Source of the DNA: Gammaproteobacteria bacterium
GTDB taxonomy: Bacteria > Pseudomonadota > Gammaproteobacteria > Pseudomonadales > Pseudomonadaceae
DNA: 64,000 nt
Assembly (NCBI GenBank): GCA_018816095.1
Contig: JAHIWP010000024.1
Location: forward strand, 1 to 64,000
Reading direction: 5' to 3'
Both the position numbers and the translations under genes were made by a program. Below, one piece after another: positions 8,733 through 17,440 of this stretch (position 1 is the first letter of the stretch; each line of letters begins with the position of its first letter). The notes beneath the pieces were generated by a model. It saw nothing but the letters and a program-made list of their open reading frames with translations. It was not told where the DNA came from and did not search any database.

Positions 8733-10841
8733 ATGAGCAAGTCCCTCCACCACCGTGCATGTCATCTCTGCGAGGCCATTTGCGGCCTGACCATTGAAAC
8801 TGAAACCCAGCTTGATGGCTCCACGCAGATCCGCTCGATCAAGGGCGACCCTCAAGACACCTTCAGTCGCGGTCATATCTGCCCCAAAGCGGTGGCCATA
8901 CAAGATATTCAGAGTGATCCCGACCGCCTGCGTCAGCCGATGCGTCGCGTGGGTAGCGAGTGGCAGGCAATTGACTGGGACGCAGCCTTCGAGCTGGTAG
9001 CCGAGCGCTTCAGCGCGGTCCAGGCGGCACACGGGAAAAACGCCGTAGCGGTGTATCAGGGCAACCCGAGCGTGCATAACTACGGCCTGATGACCCATAG
9101 CAATTATTTCCTCGGCTTGTTGAAAACCCGCAACCGCTACTCCGCCACCTCGGTTGATCAGTTGCCACATCATTTGACCAGTCATTTGATGTATGGCCAT
9201 GGCTTGCTGATTCCGATTCCGGACATCGATCACACCGACTTTATGCTGATCCTAGGCGGTAACCCGCTGGCCTCTAACGGCAGCATCATGACCGTGCCCG
9301 ATGTGGAAAAGCGCCTGAAAGCCATTCAGAAGCGGGGTGGCAAATTGGTTGTGGTCGATCCGCGACGCAGTGAAACTGCCGCGATTGCCGACCAGCACGT
9401 ATTCGTGCGCCCGGGGCAGGATGCCGCGCTGTTGTTCGGCCTGCTCAATACCTTGTTTGAGGAAAACCTGGGGCGCAGTAGCCACTTGGCCGTCAGCGGA
9501 TTAGAAGAGGTGCGTCAGGCCATTGCCGGTTTTAGCGCCGAAGCCATGAGCGCACGCTGCGGCGTGCCTGCGCTGACGATTCGGCAGTTGGCCCGTGACT
9601 TTGCCGCCGCTGAGTCGGCGGTGTGCTATGGCCGTATGGGCGTATCGACCCAAGCCTTTGGCACCTTGTGTCAGTGGCTGGTGCAGTTGATCAACTTGAT
9701 CACCGGTAACCTGGACCGGAGGGGTGGGGTGCTCTGCACTGAGCCGGCTTTGGATCTGGTGGCCTCGACTTCGGGTGGGCATTTCAATCGCTGGCAGAGC
9801 CGGGTATCTGGTTTGCCGGAGTACGGCGGTGAATTGCCGGTGTCTGCCCTGGCTGAGGAAATGCTTACCGCCGGCGACGGGCAGGTGCGCGCATTGGTGA
9901 CGGTGGCCGGTAATCCGGTGCTGTCCACGCCCAATGGTCGTCAGTTGGAGCAAGCGCTGGAGGGGTTGGAGTTTATGCTCAGCATCGACTTCTATATCAA
10001 CGAAACCACCCGCTATGCCGACTTGATCCTGCCGCCGACCGGGCCGTTAGAGCACGACCACTACGACACCACCTTTAATATGTTCGCCGTGCGCAACGTC
10101 ACCCGGTTTAATGAGGCTGTTCTGGCCAAACCCACCAATGCATTGCATGACTGGGAAATTTTCATTGGCCTGGCTAAGGCGTTTGCCGGCAAGAATGGCC
10201 TGGAACTCAAGCCGACCATGGCGCCTGAGCAGATGATCGACATGGGCCTGCGTATGGGGGCTTACGGTGACCAGTCAGCCCATAAGCTGTCCCTGGCGAG
10301 ATTGCGTGAGCACCCGCATGGCCTCGACCTGGGGGCACTCAAGCCAAACCTGGGCGCACGGTTGAAAACCGGCAATCAGCAGGTGCAGGCCGCGCCGGCG
10401 GTGATCATGGCCGACCTGCAACGTTTTGCCGCGCAGCCGGTCGCCAAGGCTGACGAGTTGCTGTTGATCGGCCGTCGTCATGTGCGCAGCAATAACTCCT
10501 GGATGCACAACTACCACCGATTGGTGAAAGGTAAGCCGCGCCATCAGCTGTTGATGCACCCTGCGGACTTGCAACAGCGTGGGCTGAGCGATGGCCAGCG
10601 GGTGCGGGTGCGCTCGCGGGTTGGAGAAATTGAGGTCGAAGTCGCCGCCAGCGACGAAATGATGGCTGGTGTAGTCAGCCTGCCACATGGCTGGGGGCAT
10701 ACGCGGCCTGGCGTGCAGATGGCAATTGCCAATGCACAACCGGGCGCCAGTGCCAACGACCTGACCGATGAACGGCAGCTCGACAGCCTATCCGGTAATG
10801 CCGCGCTCAACGGTGTTCCGGTGCAGGTGGAAGCCGCCTGA
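8733..10841 (+). CDS. Molybdopterin-dependent oxidoreductase, formate dehydrogenase-like
   Basis: This is a 702-aa catalytic subunit of the DMSO reductase superfamily. The N-terminal Fe4S4 site is CHLCEAICGL followed by GHICPKA, a C-x2-C-x3-C plus distal Cys arrangement (first Cys at about residue 10). The MGD-binding core includes LGGNPLASNGS, VVVDPRRSETA and the dinucleotide-binding C-terminal domain (RRHVRSNNSWMHNYHR, LPHGWGH). The oxidised substrate cannot be read from sequence. No electron-transfer or membrane subunit is adjacent, so it is probably a soluble single-subunit enzyme. The start is set by an AGAGG ribosome site and the onset of the Cys motif; upstream in-frame codons (from 8664) lack similarity to the family. 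Confidence 0.88.
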   Translation: MSKSLHHRACHLCEAICGLTIETETQLDGSTQIRSIKGDPQDTFSRGHICPKAVAIQDIQSDPDRLRQPMRRVGSEWQAIDWDAAFELVAERFSAVQAAHGKNAVAVYQGNPSVHNYGLMTHSNYFLGLLKTRNRYSATSVDQLPHHLTSHLMYGHGLLIPIPDIDHTDFMLILGGNPLASNGSIMTVPDVEKRLKAIQKRGGKLVVVDPRRSETAAIADQHVFVRPGQDAALLFGLLNTLFEENLGRSSHLAVSGLEEVRQAIAGFSAEAMSARCGVPALTIRQLARDFAAAESAVCYGRMGVSTQAFGTLCQWLVQLINLITGNLDRRGGVLCTEPALDLVASTSGGHFNRWQSRVSGLPEYGGELPVSALAEEMLTAGDGQVRALVTVAGNPVLSTPNGRQLEQALEGLEFMLSIDFYINETTRYADLILPPTGPLEHDHYDTTFNMFAVRNVTRFNEAVLAKPTNALHDWEIFIGLAKAFAGKNGLELKPTMAPEQMIDMGLRMGAYGDQSAHKLSLARLREHPHGLDLGALKPNLGARLKTGNQQVQAAPAVIMADLQRFAAQPVAKADELLLIGRRHVRSNNSWMHNYHRLVKGKPRHQLLMHPADLQQRGLSDGQRVRVRSRVGEIEVEVAASDEMMAGVVSLPHGWGHTRPGVQMAIANAQPGASANDLTDERQLDSLSGNAALNGVPVQVEAA

Positions 10842-10875
10842 TAGGGTTTAGTTGGCCATGGGCGCGGTAGGGAAG

Positions 10876-10898
10876 GCCGAGCATTGTGCTCGGCTTTT
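10876..10898 (+). terminator. Intrinsic terminator of the molybdopterin oxidoreductase gene
   Basis: GCCGAGCA-TTG-TGCTCGGC is an 8-bp perfect stem followed by TTTT, 34 bp after the stop codon. The stretch right behind it (TACAAT at about 10902-10907) could serve as the -10 box of grxD. Confidence 0.85.
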
Positions 10899-10957
10899 CG
10901 CTACAATGCGCCACCGCGCCGACCCGAGAGTCGGAAAGTTAAGTCCTGAGGTGCCCA

Positions 10958-11284
10958 ATGGATATCATCGAAACCATCAAAGAGCAGATCGCCGCCAACA
11001 CCGTTCTGCTGTACATGAAAGGCTCGCCGAACGCTCCGCAGTGCGGCTTTTCCTCCAAGGCTGCACAGGCTGTAATGGCGTGTGGTGAAAAATTCGCCTA
11101 CGTCGACATCCTGCAAAACCCGGAAATTCGCGCCAACCTGCCGAAATACGCTAACTGGCCAACTTTCCCGCAACTGTGGGTCGGCGGTGAGCTGGTCGGC
11201 GGTAGCGACATCATGGCGGAAATGTTCGACAAGGGTGAGCTGCAGACCCTGATCAAAGACGCTGTGCAAAAAGCCGACGCGTAA
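10958..11284 (+). CDS. grxD: Monothiol glutaredoxin GrxD (CGFS type)
   Basis: This 108-aa cytosolic glutaredoxin binds and transfers Fe-S clusters with glutathione. The CGFS active site lies in NAPQCGFSSKA (Cys at about residue 30). The WPTFPQLWVGGELVGGSDI segment holds the TFP cis-Pro and glutathione-binding loop, and the length is that of single-domain Grx4 proteins. It stands alone between two intrinsic terminators. Its neighbours bfr and bfd also handle iron, on the opposite strand. Confidence 0.96.
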   Translation: MDIIETIKEQIAANTVLLYMKGSPNAPQCGFSSKAAQAVMACGEKFAYVDILQNPEIRANLPKYANWPTFPQLWVGGELVGGSDIMAEMFDKGELQTLIKDAVQKADA

Positions 11285-11295
11285 GCAGGCATTGC

Positions 11296-11336
11296 ATAAA
11301 CAACAAACCCCGCACTTGGCGGGGTTTGTTGTTTAT
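11296..11336. terminator. Bidirectional terminator between grxD and bfr
   Basis: An 18-bp near-palindromic stem, with core AACAAACCCCGC and GCGGGGTTTGTT around an ACTTG loop, has A-rich and T-rich flanks on both sides. It can terminate grxD transcripts rightwards and bfr transcripts leftwards. Confidence 0.88.
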
Positions 11337-11347
11337 TGCGCGGATGT

Positions 11348-11818
11348 TTATTCGTCCATTTGCGACTGCAGATAATTCTGCAGGCCTACCGACTGGATCA
11401 GGCTGAGTTGAGTTTCTAGCCAGTCGATGTGCTCTTCTTCGGAGCAGAGGATGTCTTCCAGTAGTTCGCGGCTGGCGTAGTCGCCGATGCTTTCGCAGTA
11501 GGCAATCGCCGCTTTCAGGTCGACGTGTGCCTTGTGTTCGATCTTCAGGTCACACTCGAGCATTTCCTGAGTATTCTCGCCGATCAGGATTTTGCCGAGG
11601 TCTTGCAGATTAGGCAGGCCTTCGAGGAAGAGGATGCGCTTGATCAGCTTGTCCGCATGCTTCATCTCGTCGATAGACTCGTGGTACTCATGCTCGCCGA
11701 GTTTCTTCAGGCCCCAGTCCTCATACATGCGTGCATGCAGGAAGTACTGATTGATCGCGACCAGCTCGTTGCCGAGGATCTTGTTCAGATGCTGAATGAC
11801 TTTCTTGTCGCCTTTCAT
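11348..11818 (-). CDS. bfr: Bacterioferritin
   Basis: This 156-aa haem-containing ferritin subunit forms 24-mer iron stores. The haem-ligating Met52 (in [11 protein letters not shown]) identifies a bacterioferritin rather than a non-haem ferritin. Ferroxidase-site residues are in place: Glu18 ([10 protein letters not shown]), Glu51, His54, Glu94, and the EEEHIDWLE motif for Glu127 and His130. It is most like the BfrB type that pairs with Bfd. It shares a strand with bfd, but a terminator separates them, so it is probably transcribed from its own promoter in 11819-11970. Confidence 0.96.
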   Translation of the reverse strand: MKGDKKVIQHLNKILGNELVAINQYFLHARMYEDWGLKKLGEHEYHESIDEMKHADKLIKRILFLEGLPNLQDLGKILIGENTQEMLECDLKIEHKAHVDLKAAIAYCESIGDYASRELLEDILCSEEEHIDWLETQLSLIQSVGLQNYLQSQMDE

Positions 11819-11970
11819 GTCTGCGTCTGCCTTGCAGGGGAGTTAGCGCTTGATTCTGGGCTGAGGGTTTTAGGCTGTCAAACCTAAGTGCCTGAATTCA
11901 AAGTTAAATCCAATCTGAGTAAGAATGCTTAAGTTCTGCATCTTGCTGCTAAGGCATTGAATTACAGCCA

Positions 11971-11997
11971 TAAAAAAACCGGACGCAAGGTCCGGTT
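11971..11997 (-). terminator. Intrinsic terminator of bfd
   Basis: The stem AACCGGAC/GTCCGGTT with a GCAAG loop is followed, in the minus direction, by seven U residues. It lies 18 bp beyond the bfd stop codon and isolates bfd from bfr. Confidence 0.9.
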
Positions 11998-12014
11998 CTT
12001 TTTCACGCGGTCGA

Positions 12015-12233
12015 TCAGGCGGCGCTAAAGCTGGCTGGGTAGGCCATGACTGCCTGACTGCTTTGCACATCACTTAACGTTTCGCGTACCACTTGCTTGG
12101 CTAGGCAGGCGCACTTGCCACACTGGCTGGCAACGCCGAGTGCCGCACGGACATCACGGTAGCTGCAGCAGCCCTCATAGATGGCTTCGCGGATCTGACC
12201 GTCAGTTACACCTTCGCAGAGACAGACGTACAT
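12015..12233 (-). CDS. bfd: Bacterioferritin-associated ferredoxin Bfd
   Basis: This 72-aa [2Fe-2S] protein reduces the haem of bacterioferritin and lets stored iron out. The four cluster cysteines are Cys4 and Cys6 (YVCLC) and Cys38 and Cys41 (QCGKC), the unusual C-x-C-x31-C-x2-C pattern of Bfd. A candidate Fur box lies upstream of its start, consistent with induction under iron starvation. Two extra cysteines at residues 22-23 (GCCSY) and one at residue 43 are notable but also seen in relatives. Confidence 0.95.
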   Translation of the reverse strand: MYVCLCEGVTDGQIREAIYEGCCSYRDVRAALGVASQCGKCACLAKQVVRETLSDVQSSQAVMAYPASFSAA

Positions 12234-12279
12234 AGTTAAGGCTCGTGGTTGGGCAGTGGTTCGTGTGGAGGATACTAAT

Positions 12280-12298
12280 GATAATGAGAATGCTTGTC
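12280..12298. promoter_or_regulatory. Candidate Fur box of bfd
   Basis: GATAATGAGAATGCTTGTC matches 15 of 19 positions of the Fur consensus GATAATGATAATCATTATC. It lies about 46 bp upstream of the bfd ATG (minus strand), where a promoter is expected. Confidence 0.75.
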
Positions 12299-12626
12299 AA
12301 AAATGTGTGTAATTGGCTGACAAACGGTGGTCGTCGACAGGCCTGCTTCACTTCTCGCGCTGTACGGACCTTGCTCGGCTGAGGGGGCTGAGCCTTTAAG
12401 ATCGCTGCATCGTGGCATTGGTCTGGGGAAAGCTCTGTCCGAGATCTATCGATCAAACATCGTTCCTGGCGTTTATCGGCCTGCGCCGTTTGTATTTGCC
12501 GGGTGGGGGCAAAGGGCGGGGCGTGATTGCCGCTGGCATGCCTATGGGCGGAAAGCCTTTGCCGCTTTGCCGCCTGTAACGACCGGTTTATTGATTAAAT
12601 CATTGATAAATAGGTGAAAGGTTAAG
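12299..12626. other. Spacer between bfd and flgB
   Basis: About 330 bp between the Fur box and the sigma-54 promoter contain no convincing gene. Two short hairpins can be drawn (GCTCGG...CCGAGA around 12371-12443; a GGCGGAAAGCC...GGC region around 12545-12575). I see no further element with confidence. Confidence 0.4.
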
Positions 12627-12643
12627 TGGCACAGCCTTTGCTT
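12627..12643 (+). promoter_or_regulatory. Sigma-54 promoter of flgB operon
   Basis: TGGCACAGCCTTTGCTT has GG and GC dinucleotides ten bases apart, the -24/-12 spacing required for RpoN, and matches TGGCAC-N5-TTGC. It lies 50 bp upstream of flgB. FleQ or FleR, both encoded in this window, would be the activators. Confidence 0.88.
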
Positions 12644-12692
12644 ATGGTCATGCACGGAAAACAACTACGCCAATTGGCAAAGGTTTCTGACC

Positions 12693-13100
12693 ATGAGCAT
12701 CAGTTTCGATCGGGCACTCGGCATACATGAAAAGGCACTCGGCTTTCGCACCCAGCGTGCCGAGGTGCTGGCCAATAACATCGCCAACGCCGACACGCCT
12801 AACTTCAAGGCGCGTGATCTGCAATTCGCTAGCGTGTTGGCGGAGCAAAGTGCCCAGAGCCAGCGCGGCGCGACCAGCCTGAACCGAACCAATAGTCAGC
12901 ATATCCCTGCTGACGGCGTGACGCTCAGCGATGCCAGCCTGGCGTACCGCATGCCGATGCAGGCATCGATTGATCAGAACACCGTCGACCTGCAAATCGA
13001 GCAATCCAACTACGCAGAGAACTCGGTGCAGTTTCAAGCCAGTTTCACTCTGCTCAACAGCAAATTCAAAGGGCTGGTCAGCGCCCTGCGCGGCGATTAA
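12693..13100 (+). CDS. flgB: Flagellar basal-body rod protein FlgB
   Basis: This 135-aa proximal rod subunit is exported by the flagellar type III apparatus. It has the rod-family N-terminal segment with the ANNIANADTPNFKARD motif (about residues 28-43) and a C-terminal rod motif (NSVQFQASFTLLNSKFKGLVSALRG). It is the first gene of the unit flgB-flgC-flgD-flgE, behind a sigma-54 promoter. Short spacers of 15-43 bp link the four genes. Confidence 0.96.
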   Translation: MSISFDRALGIHEKALGFRTQRAEVLANNIANADTPNFKARDLQFASVLAEQSAQSQRGATSLNRTNSQHIPADGVTLSDASLAYRMPMQASIDQNTVDLQIEQSNYAENSVQFQASFTLLNSKFKGLVSALRGD

Positions 13101-13115
13101 TAGGAGCCTGAAGCT

Positions 13116-13559
13116 ATGTCACTTACCAGTGTTTTCAACATCGCCGGAATGGGTATGAGCGCTCAGAGCACTCGCCTGAACACCATTTCCAGCAACATCG
13201 CCAACGCCGAGACGGTCTCTTCAAGCATTGATCAGACGTATCGCGCGCGGCATCCGGTGTTCGCCACCGTGTACCAGTCAGCGCAAGGCGGTGATCGGGG
13301 TTCGTTGTTTGCCGAGCAGGACAATGCCGGTGCCGGCGTGCAGGTATTGGGCGTTGTCGAGGATCAAAGCAGCCTGATGCCGCGCTATGAGCCGAACCAT
13401 CCGGCGGCCGATGAAGGCGGCTATGTGTACTACCCCAACGTCAACGTGGTGGAAGAAATGGCCGACATGATTTCTGCCAGCCGGGCCTTTCAGACCAACA
13501 CTGAAATGATGAACACCGCCAAGCAGATGATGCAGCGCGTATTGACCTTGGGTCAGTAA
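13116..13559 (+). CDS. flgC: Flagellar basal-body rod protein FlgC
   Basis: This is a 147-aa proximal rod subunit. The N-terminal motif SSNIANAETVSSSIDQTYRARHPVF and the C-terminal VEEMADMISASRAFQTNTEMMNTAKQMMQRVLTLGQ are typical of FlgC; the paired helices build the rod coiled coil. A GGAG ribosome site lies 7 bp before the ATG. It follows flgB by 15 bp. Confidence 0.96.
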   Translation: MSLTSVFNIAGMGMSAQSTRLNTISSNIANAETVSSSIDQTYRARHPVFATVYQSAQGGDRGSLFAEQDNAGAGVQVLGVVEDQSSLMPRYEPNHPAADEGGYVYYPNVNVVEEMADMISASRAFQTNTEMMNTAKQMMQRVLTLGQ

Positions 13560-13584
13560 GCCACCGGATTAGGAGCACGAACTT

Positions 13585-14250
13585 ATGAGTACTGTTGGTG
13601 GCGTTAGCGCGAGTGGGCTGGATCAGTACCAGATCAAAGCTGAAACGGGCGGCAAAAAAGAACTTGGTAAAAATGAGTTCCTCAACTTGCTCGTTGCTCA
13701 GTTGAATAACCAGAACCCGCTGGAGCCGCAAGGCAACGGTGAGTTTATTGCCCAGCTGGCGCAGTTTAGTCAGGTTGAGGGGATCGAGAAGCTCAATACC
13801 AGCATGGGCTCCTTGGTCAGTGGCTATCAGTCATCCCAAGCCCTGCAGGCGTCTTCGCTGGTCGGGCGCAAGGTCATCGTGCCTACGGATAAGGCAGTGG
13901 TTGATACCAGTGAAAGCTTTAAGGCAAGCCTTGTTCTGCCCGTCAGCAGCAACGTTTATGTGAATGTTTACGACACTGCCGGCTCGGTGGTTTCGCGGGT
14001 CAACTTGGGCGAACAGCAGGCCGGCAATGTCAGCTTTATCTGGGATGGCAAAGACAGTAGCGGCAATCTGATGCCGCCCGGCACCTACAAGTTTGAAGCG
14101 CAGGCCACCTATGACGGCGAAGCGAAGGGGCTTTACACCATGCTGCCGGCCAACGTCGATAGCGTAGTCCTTGGCGGCAGCGAGTTGATGTTGAACCTGG
14201 CGGGGCTCGGCAGTGTGCCGTTGTCGCAAGTGCAGGTTATCGGTCAGTAA
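13585..14250 (+). CDS. flgD: Flagellar hook-capping protein FlgD
   Basis: This 221-aa scaffold caps the growing hook and directs FlgE polymerisation; it is shed after hook completion. The N-terminal conserved segment ELGKNEFLNLLVAQLNNQNPLEP (about residues 28-50) is the best marker. The middle has FlgD Ig-like and tudor-like folds (YVNVYDTAGSVVSRVNLGEQQAGNVSFIWDGKDSSGN). Size is normal. Confidence 0.95.
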   Translation: MSTVGGVSASGLDQYQIKAETGGKKELGKNEFLNLLVAQLNNQNPLEPQGNGEFIAQLAQFSQVEGIEKLNTSMGSLVSGYQSSQALQASSLVGRKVIVPTDKAVVDTSESFKASLVLPVSSNVYVNVYDTAGSVVSRVNLGEQQAGNVSFIWDGKDSSGNLMPPGTYKFEAQATYDGEAKGLYTMLPANVDSVVLGGSELMLNLAGLGSVPLSQVQVIGQ

Positions 14251-14293
14251 CTAACAGGTTTAAGCCGCCGGCTTTCCGGCAAAGGAGTCTTCC

Positions 14294-15658
14294 ATGGGTT
14301 TCAATATCGGTCTTAGTGGTCTGCGCGCCGCGACCAGCGACCTTAACGTAACCGGTAATAATATTGCCAACGCCGGTACTGCTGGGTTTAAGCAGTCGCG
14401 TGCTGAATTTGCTGACGTGTATGCTGCATCTGTGTTGGGTTCTGGAAAAAATGCACAGGGCAGTGGGGTGCTACTGGCGGATGTGTCGCAACAGTTCAAT
14501 CAAGGCAACATCAATTACACGCAAAACTCCCTTGATCTTGCGATCAACGGTAATGGTTTCTTCATGACCAGTAACAATGGAGAAATCAGTTATACCCGTG
14601 CCGGCTATTTTGGTACTGATCGTGACGGATATATGGTGAACAATTTCGGCCAGCGTTTGCAGGGGTACTCCGCTGACGCTAATGGCAATTTATTAAAAGT
14701 GCAGAGTGATCTGCAGGTCAAAGCAGGGCAGCAGGAGCCAAAGGCCACCACGTCGATTGTTCAGTCGCTAAACCTCAACTCCACTAACGTCCGTCCTGCC
14801 AATGCGGAGACTAACGCCGCTCCTGTGTTTGATCCCAGCGATCCGCTTACTTACAACTCATCGACCTCTACGAATATTTACGACGCGCAGGGTAACCCCC
14901 ATGTGATGACACAGTATTTCGTGAAAAATGAGGCACCAGCCAACAATGGCTGGGTCATGCATGTGTTAGTCGATGGTGTAAATCCACGTACCCCGGCAAG
15001 CACGCAACCGTTTAGCTATGGTCTAGCGTTTGATACGTCTGGTCAGCTGGCTGATCCTGCGTTAACACCCTTGGCCAGTGCGCCGGCCGATCCGCTGCTG
15101 GATGCTCCGGCCATTACCTCTCCCAACGGCACGTTCAGTTTGGCTGCGGATGACTGGACACCGGCTGAGGAGGATCCTGCTAACCCAGGTGTCAAGGTAT
15201 GGAACGGTGCGCAAAACTCGGCTATGACTTTCGATATGCGCAGCTCCACTCAATATGCGGCAACCTTTGGGGTGAATAGTATTAGCCAAGATGGTTACAC
15301 CACGGGGCAGCTTTCGGGTCTAGAGATTGACGATACGGGAGTTATTTTTGCCCGTTATACCAATGGTCAATCGAAGATTCAGGGGCAGGTACTACTGGCC
15401 AACTTCGCTAACGTGCAAGGGTTGACCCCTGTGGGGAAAACAGCGTGGGTGCAATCCTTTGAGTCAGGTGAGCCAGTTGTTGGGACGCCGCGTAGTACGA
15501 CCTTAGGTGCTTTGCAGTCTGGTGCCCTGGAAGACTCCAACGTCGAGCTGTCCGACCAGCTGGTCAACCTGATCGTCGCTCAGCGCAACTACCAGGCCAA
15601 CGCCAAGACCATCGAAACCGAGAGCGCGATTACTCAGACCATTATCAACCTGCGTTAA
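14294..15658 (+). CDS. flgE: Flagellar hook protein FlgE
   Basis: This 454-aa subunit forms the flexible hook. The N-terminal rod/hook motif TGNNIANAGTAGFKQSRAEFADVY and the C-terminal LVNLIVAQRNYQANAKTIETESAITQTIINLR bracket a variable middle (about residues 150-350) that is more AT-rich and rich in Asn, Thr and Asp, as is usual for exposed hook domains. It is the last gene of the flgBCDE unit and is followed by a strong terminator. Confidence 0.96.
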   Translation: MGFNIGLSGLRAATSDLNVTGNNIANAGTAGFKQSRAEFADVYAASVLGSGKNAQGSGVLLADVSQQFNQGNINYTQNSLDLAINGNGFFMTSNNGEISYTRAGYFGTDRDGYMVNNFGQRLQGYSADANGNLLKVQSDLQVKAGQQEPKATTSIVQSLNLNSTNVRPANAETNAAPVFDPSDPLTYNSSTSTNIYDAQGNPHVMTQYFVKNEAPANNGWVMHVLVDGVNPRTPASTQPFSYGLAFDTSGQLADPALTPLASAPADPLLDAPAITSPNGTFSLAADDWTPAEEDPANPGVKVWNGAQNSAMTFDMRSSTQYAATFGVNSISQDGYTTGQLSGLEIDDTGVIFARYTNGQSKIQGQVLLANFANVQGLTPVGKTAWVQSFESGEPVVGTPRSTTLGALQSGALEDSNVELSDQLVNLIVAQRNYQANAKTIETESAITQTIINLR

Positions 15659-15722
15659 TAAGCCTTGCCTGCGCTAGGCAAATGTCTGGCGTAGGCGGCA
15701 AAAATACGCCGCCGCGGTTTTT

Positions 15723-15748
15723 AAAAGGCTCCTTTATGGAGCCTTTTT
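15723..15748 (+). terminator. Intrinsic terminator of the flgBCDE operon
   Basis: AAAAGGCTCC-TTTAT-GGAGCCTTTT is a 10-bp perfect stem followed by a T-rich tract, 64 bp after the flgE stop. It separates flgBCDE from the flgF promoter. Confidence 0.92.
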
Positions 15749-15797
15749 ATTTTTAAAGTCTATATTTATCAATGGTTTATAAATATTTTTCGGATGC

Positions 15798-15814
15798 TGG
15801 CATAGGCATTGCTT
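15798..15814 (+). promoter_or_regulatory. Sigma-54 promoter of flgF operon
   Basis: TGGCATAGGCATTGCTT keeps the GG-N10-GC spacing of RpoN promoters and the TTGC -12 core, 49 bp before flgF. It is the second copy of this promoter type in the cluster. Confidence 0.88.
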
Positions 15815-15863
15815 TATACCTTGTATAGAGCAGCGGGCGACACGCCCAACTCGGAGAATAACC

Positions 15864-16604
15864 ATGGACAAGATGCTGTACGTTTCCATGACTGGTGCCC
15901 ATAACAACACCCTGGCCCAGCGTGCCCACGCCAACAATCTGGCAAACATCACCACCAATGGTTTTCGCCGGGATTTTGAACAGGCGCGTTCCATGCCGAT
16001 CTTTGGTGACGGTTTACCGTCGCGGGTCTATGCCATGAGTGAGCGTCCCGGCACTGACTTCACCCCAGGCTCGTTGCAGGAAACTGGGCGTGATCTGGAT
16101 GTGGCGGTGGGCGGCAAAGGTTGGCTGGCTGTGCAGGCCCCCGATGGCACTGAAGCCTACGTGCGTACGGCCAGCTTGAACGTCGATGCCCTCGGTGTGC
16201 TGCGTACCGGCAATGGTTTGCCGGTGATGGGCAACGCCGGGCCGATTGCAGTCCCGCCTGAGCAGAAAATCGAAATCGGTAAAGACGGCACCATCAGCAT
16301 TCGCGCCCTCGGTGAAGCGCCCAATGTGCTGGCTGAGGTTGATCGCTTAAAGCTGGTCAACCCAGATCTTAAGCAGATGGAGAAGGGCACTGACGGCATG
16401 ATCCGCTTCAAGGGCCAAGGCCCTGTGCTGGCGGATGCCAATATGGAAATTACCTCGGGCTTTCTCGAATCAAGCAACGTCAATGCCGTGGAGGAGATGA
16501 CGGCGATCCTCTCGTTGTCCCGCCAATTCGAGCTGCAAGTGAAGATGATGCGTACCGCCGAAGACAATTCGTCGGCCATGGCGCGCGTCTTGCAGATGAC
16601 CTAA
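15864..16604 (+). CDS. flgF: Flagellar basal-body rod protein FlgF
   Basis: This is a 246-aa proximal rod subunit. It begins MDKMLYVSMTGAHNNTLAQRAHANNLANITTNGFRRDF, with the rod motif close to the N-terminus, and ends in the conserved helix MTAILSLSRQFELQVKMMRTAEDNSSAMARVLQMT. Its middle resembles FlgG. First gene of the flgF-L unit, behind a sigma-54 promoter. Confidence 0.95.
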   Translation: MDKMLYVSMTGAHNNTLAQRAHANNLANITTNGFRRDFEQARSMPIFGDGLPSRVYAMSERPGTDFTPGSLQETGRDLDVAVGGKGWLAVQAPDGTEAYVRTASLNVDALGVLRTGNGLPVMGNAGPIAVPPEQKIEIGKDGTISIRALGEAPNVLAEVDRLKLVNPDLKQMEKGTDGMIRFKGQGPVLADANMEITSGFLESSNVNAVEEMTAILSLSRQFELQVKMMRTAEDNSSAMARVLQMT

Positions 16605-16650
16605 TTACCAGCACGCGGCGTCGGTAAATCGACGCCCGAGGAGAATCGAT

Positions 16651-17436
16651 ATGCTTCCGGCACTGTGGGTCAGTAAGACGGGTTTGTCCGCTCAGGACAT
16701 GAACCTGACCACCATTTCTAACAACTTGGCCAACGTCTCGACCACCGGTTTTAAGCGTGATCGCGCCGAGTTTGAAGACCTGCTGTATCAAATCCGCCGT
16801 CAACCCGGCGGCCAGTCCAGCCAGGACAGCCAGTTGCCCTCTGGTTTGCAGCTGGGTACCGGTGTGCGCGTGGTCGGCACGCAGAAAATCTTTACCGCCG
16901 GCAGCCTGCAAACCACCGAGCAGCCGTTGGATATGGCGATTAACGGCCGTGGCTTCTTCCAGGTGTTGCTGCCTGACGGCACCGTCTCCTATAGCCGCGA
17001 CGGTAGTTTCCACCTCAACTCCGATGGCCAAGTGGTGACCTCCAACGGTTATGCGCTGGAGCCCGCCATCGTTCTGCCCAACGAGGTGCGTACCTTTACC
17101 GTAGGTGAAGACGGCACTGTGTCGGTGACTACTTCCGGCAACCCGCAACCACAGATTGTCGGCAACCTGCAGACCGCCGACTTTATCAACCCGGCGGGTC
17201 TGGAAGCGATCGGCAACAACCTGTTCCTGGAAACCGCTTCCAGCGGTGCGCCGCAGGTTGGTACACCGGGCTTGAATGGCTTGGGCACCACGCTGCAGAA
17301 CACCTTGGAAAACTCCAACGTCAGTGTGGTCGAGGAGCTGGTGAACATGATCACCACTCAGCGCGCCTATGAAATGAACTCCAAAGTCATTTCAACTGCG
17401 GATCAGATGCTCGGCTTTATTTCGCAAAATCTTTAA
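16651..17436 (+). CDS. flgG: Flagellar distal rod protein FlgG
   Basis: This 261-aa protein forms the distal rod. The N-terminus carries LTTISNNLANVSTTGFKRDRAEFEDLLYQ and the C-terminus carries LVNMITTQRAYEMNSKVISTADQMLGFISQNL. The conserved domain ITTGFxxxxx pattern and length match FlgG rather than FlgF. It is followed by an 82-bp spacer that contains a partial repeat element (17441-17476). Confidence 0.96.
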   Translation: MLPALWVSKTGLSAQDMNLTTISNNLANVSTTGFKRDRAEFEDLLYQIRRQPGGQSSQDSQLPSGLQLGTGVRVVGTQKIFTAGSLQTTEQPLDMAINGRGFFQVLLPDGTVSYSRDGSFHLNSDGQVVTSNGYALEPAIVLPNEVRTFTVGEDGTVSVTTSGNPQPQIVGNLQTADFINPAGLEAIGNNLFLETASSGAPQVGTPGLNGLGTTLQNTLENSNVSVVEELVNMITTQRAYEMNSKVISTADQMLGFISQNL

Positions 17437-17440
17437 TGGT

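Noticed and set aside
12350..12600. Possible small gene in the bfd-flgB spacer
   Set aside because: Short frames exist on both strands but have no ribosome site, domain or conserved start.
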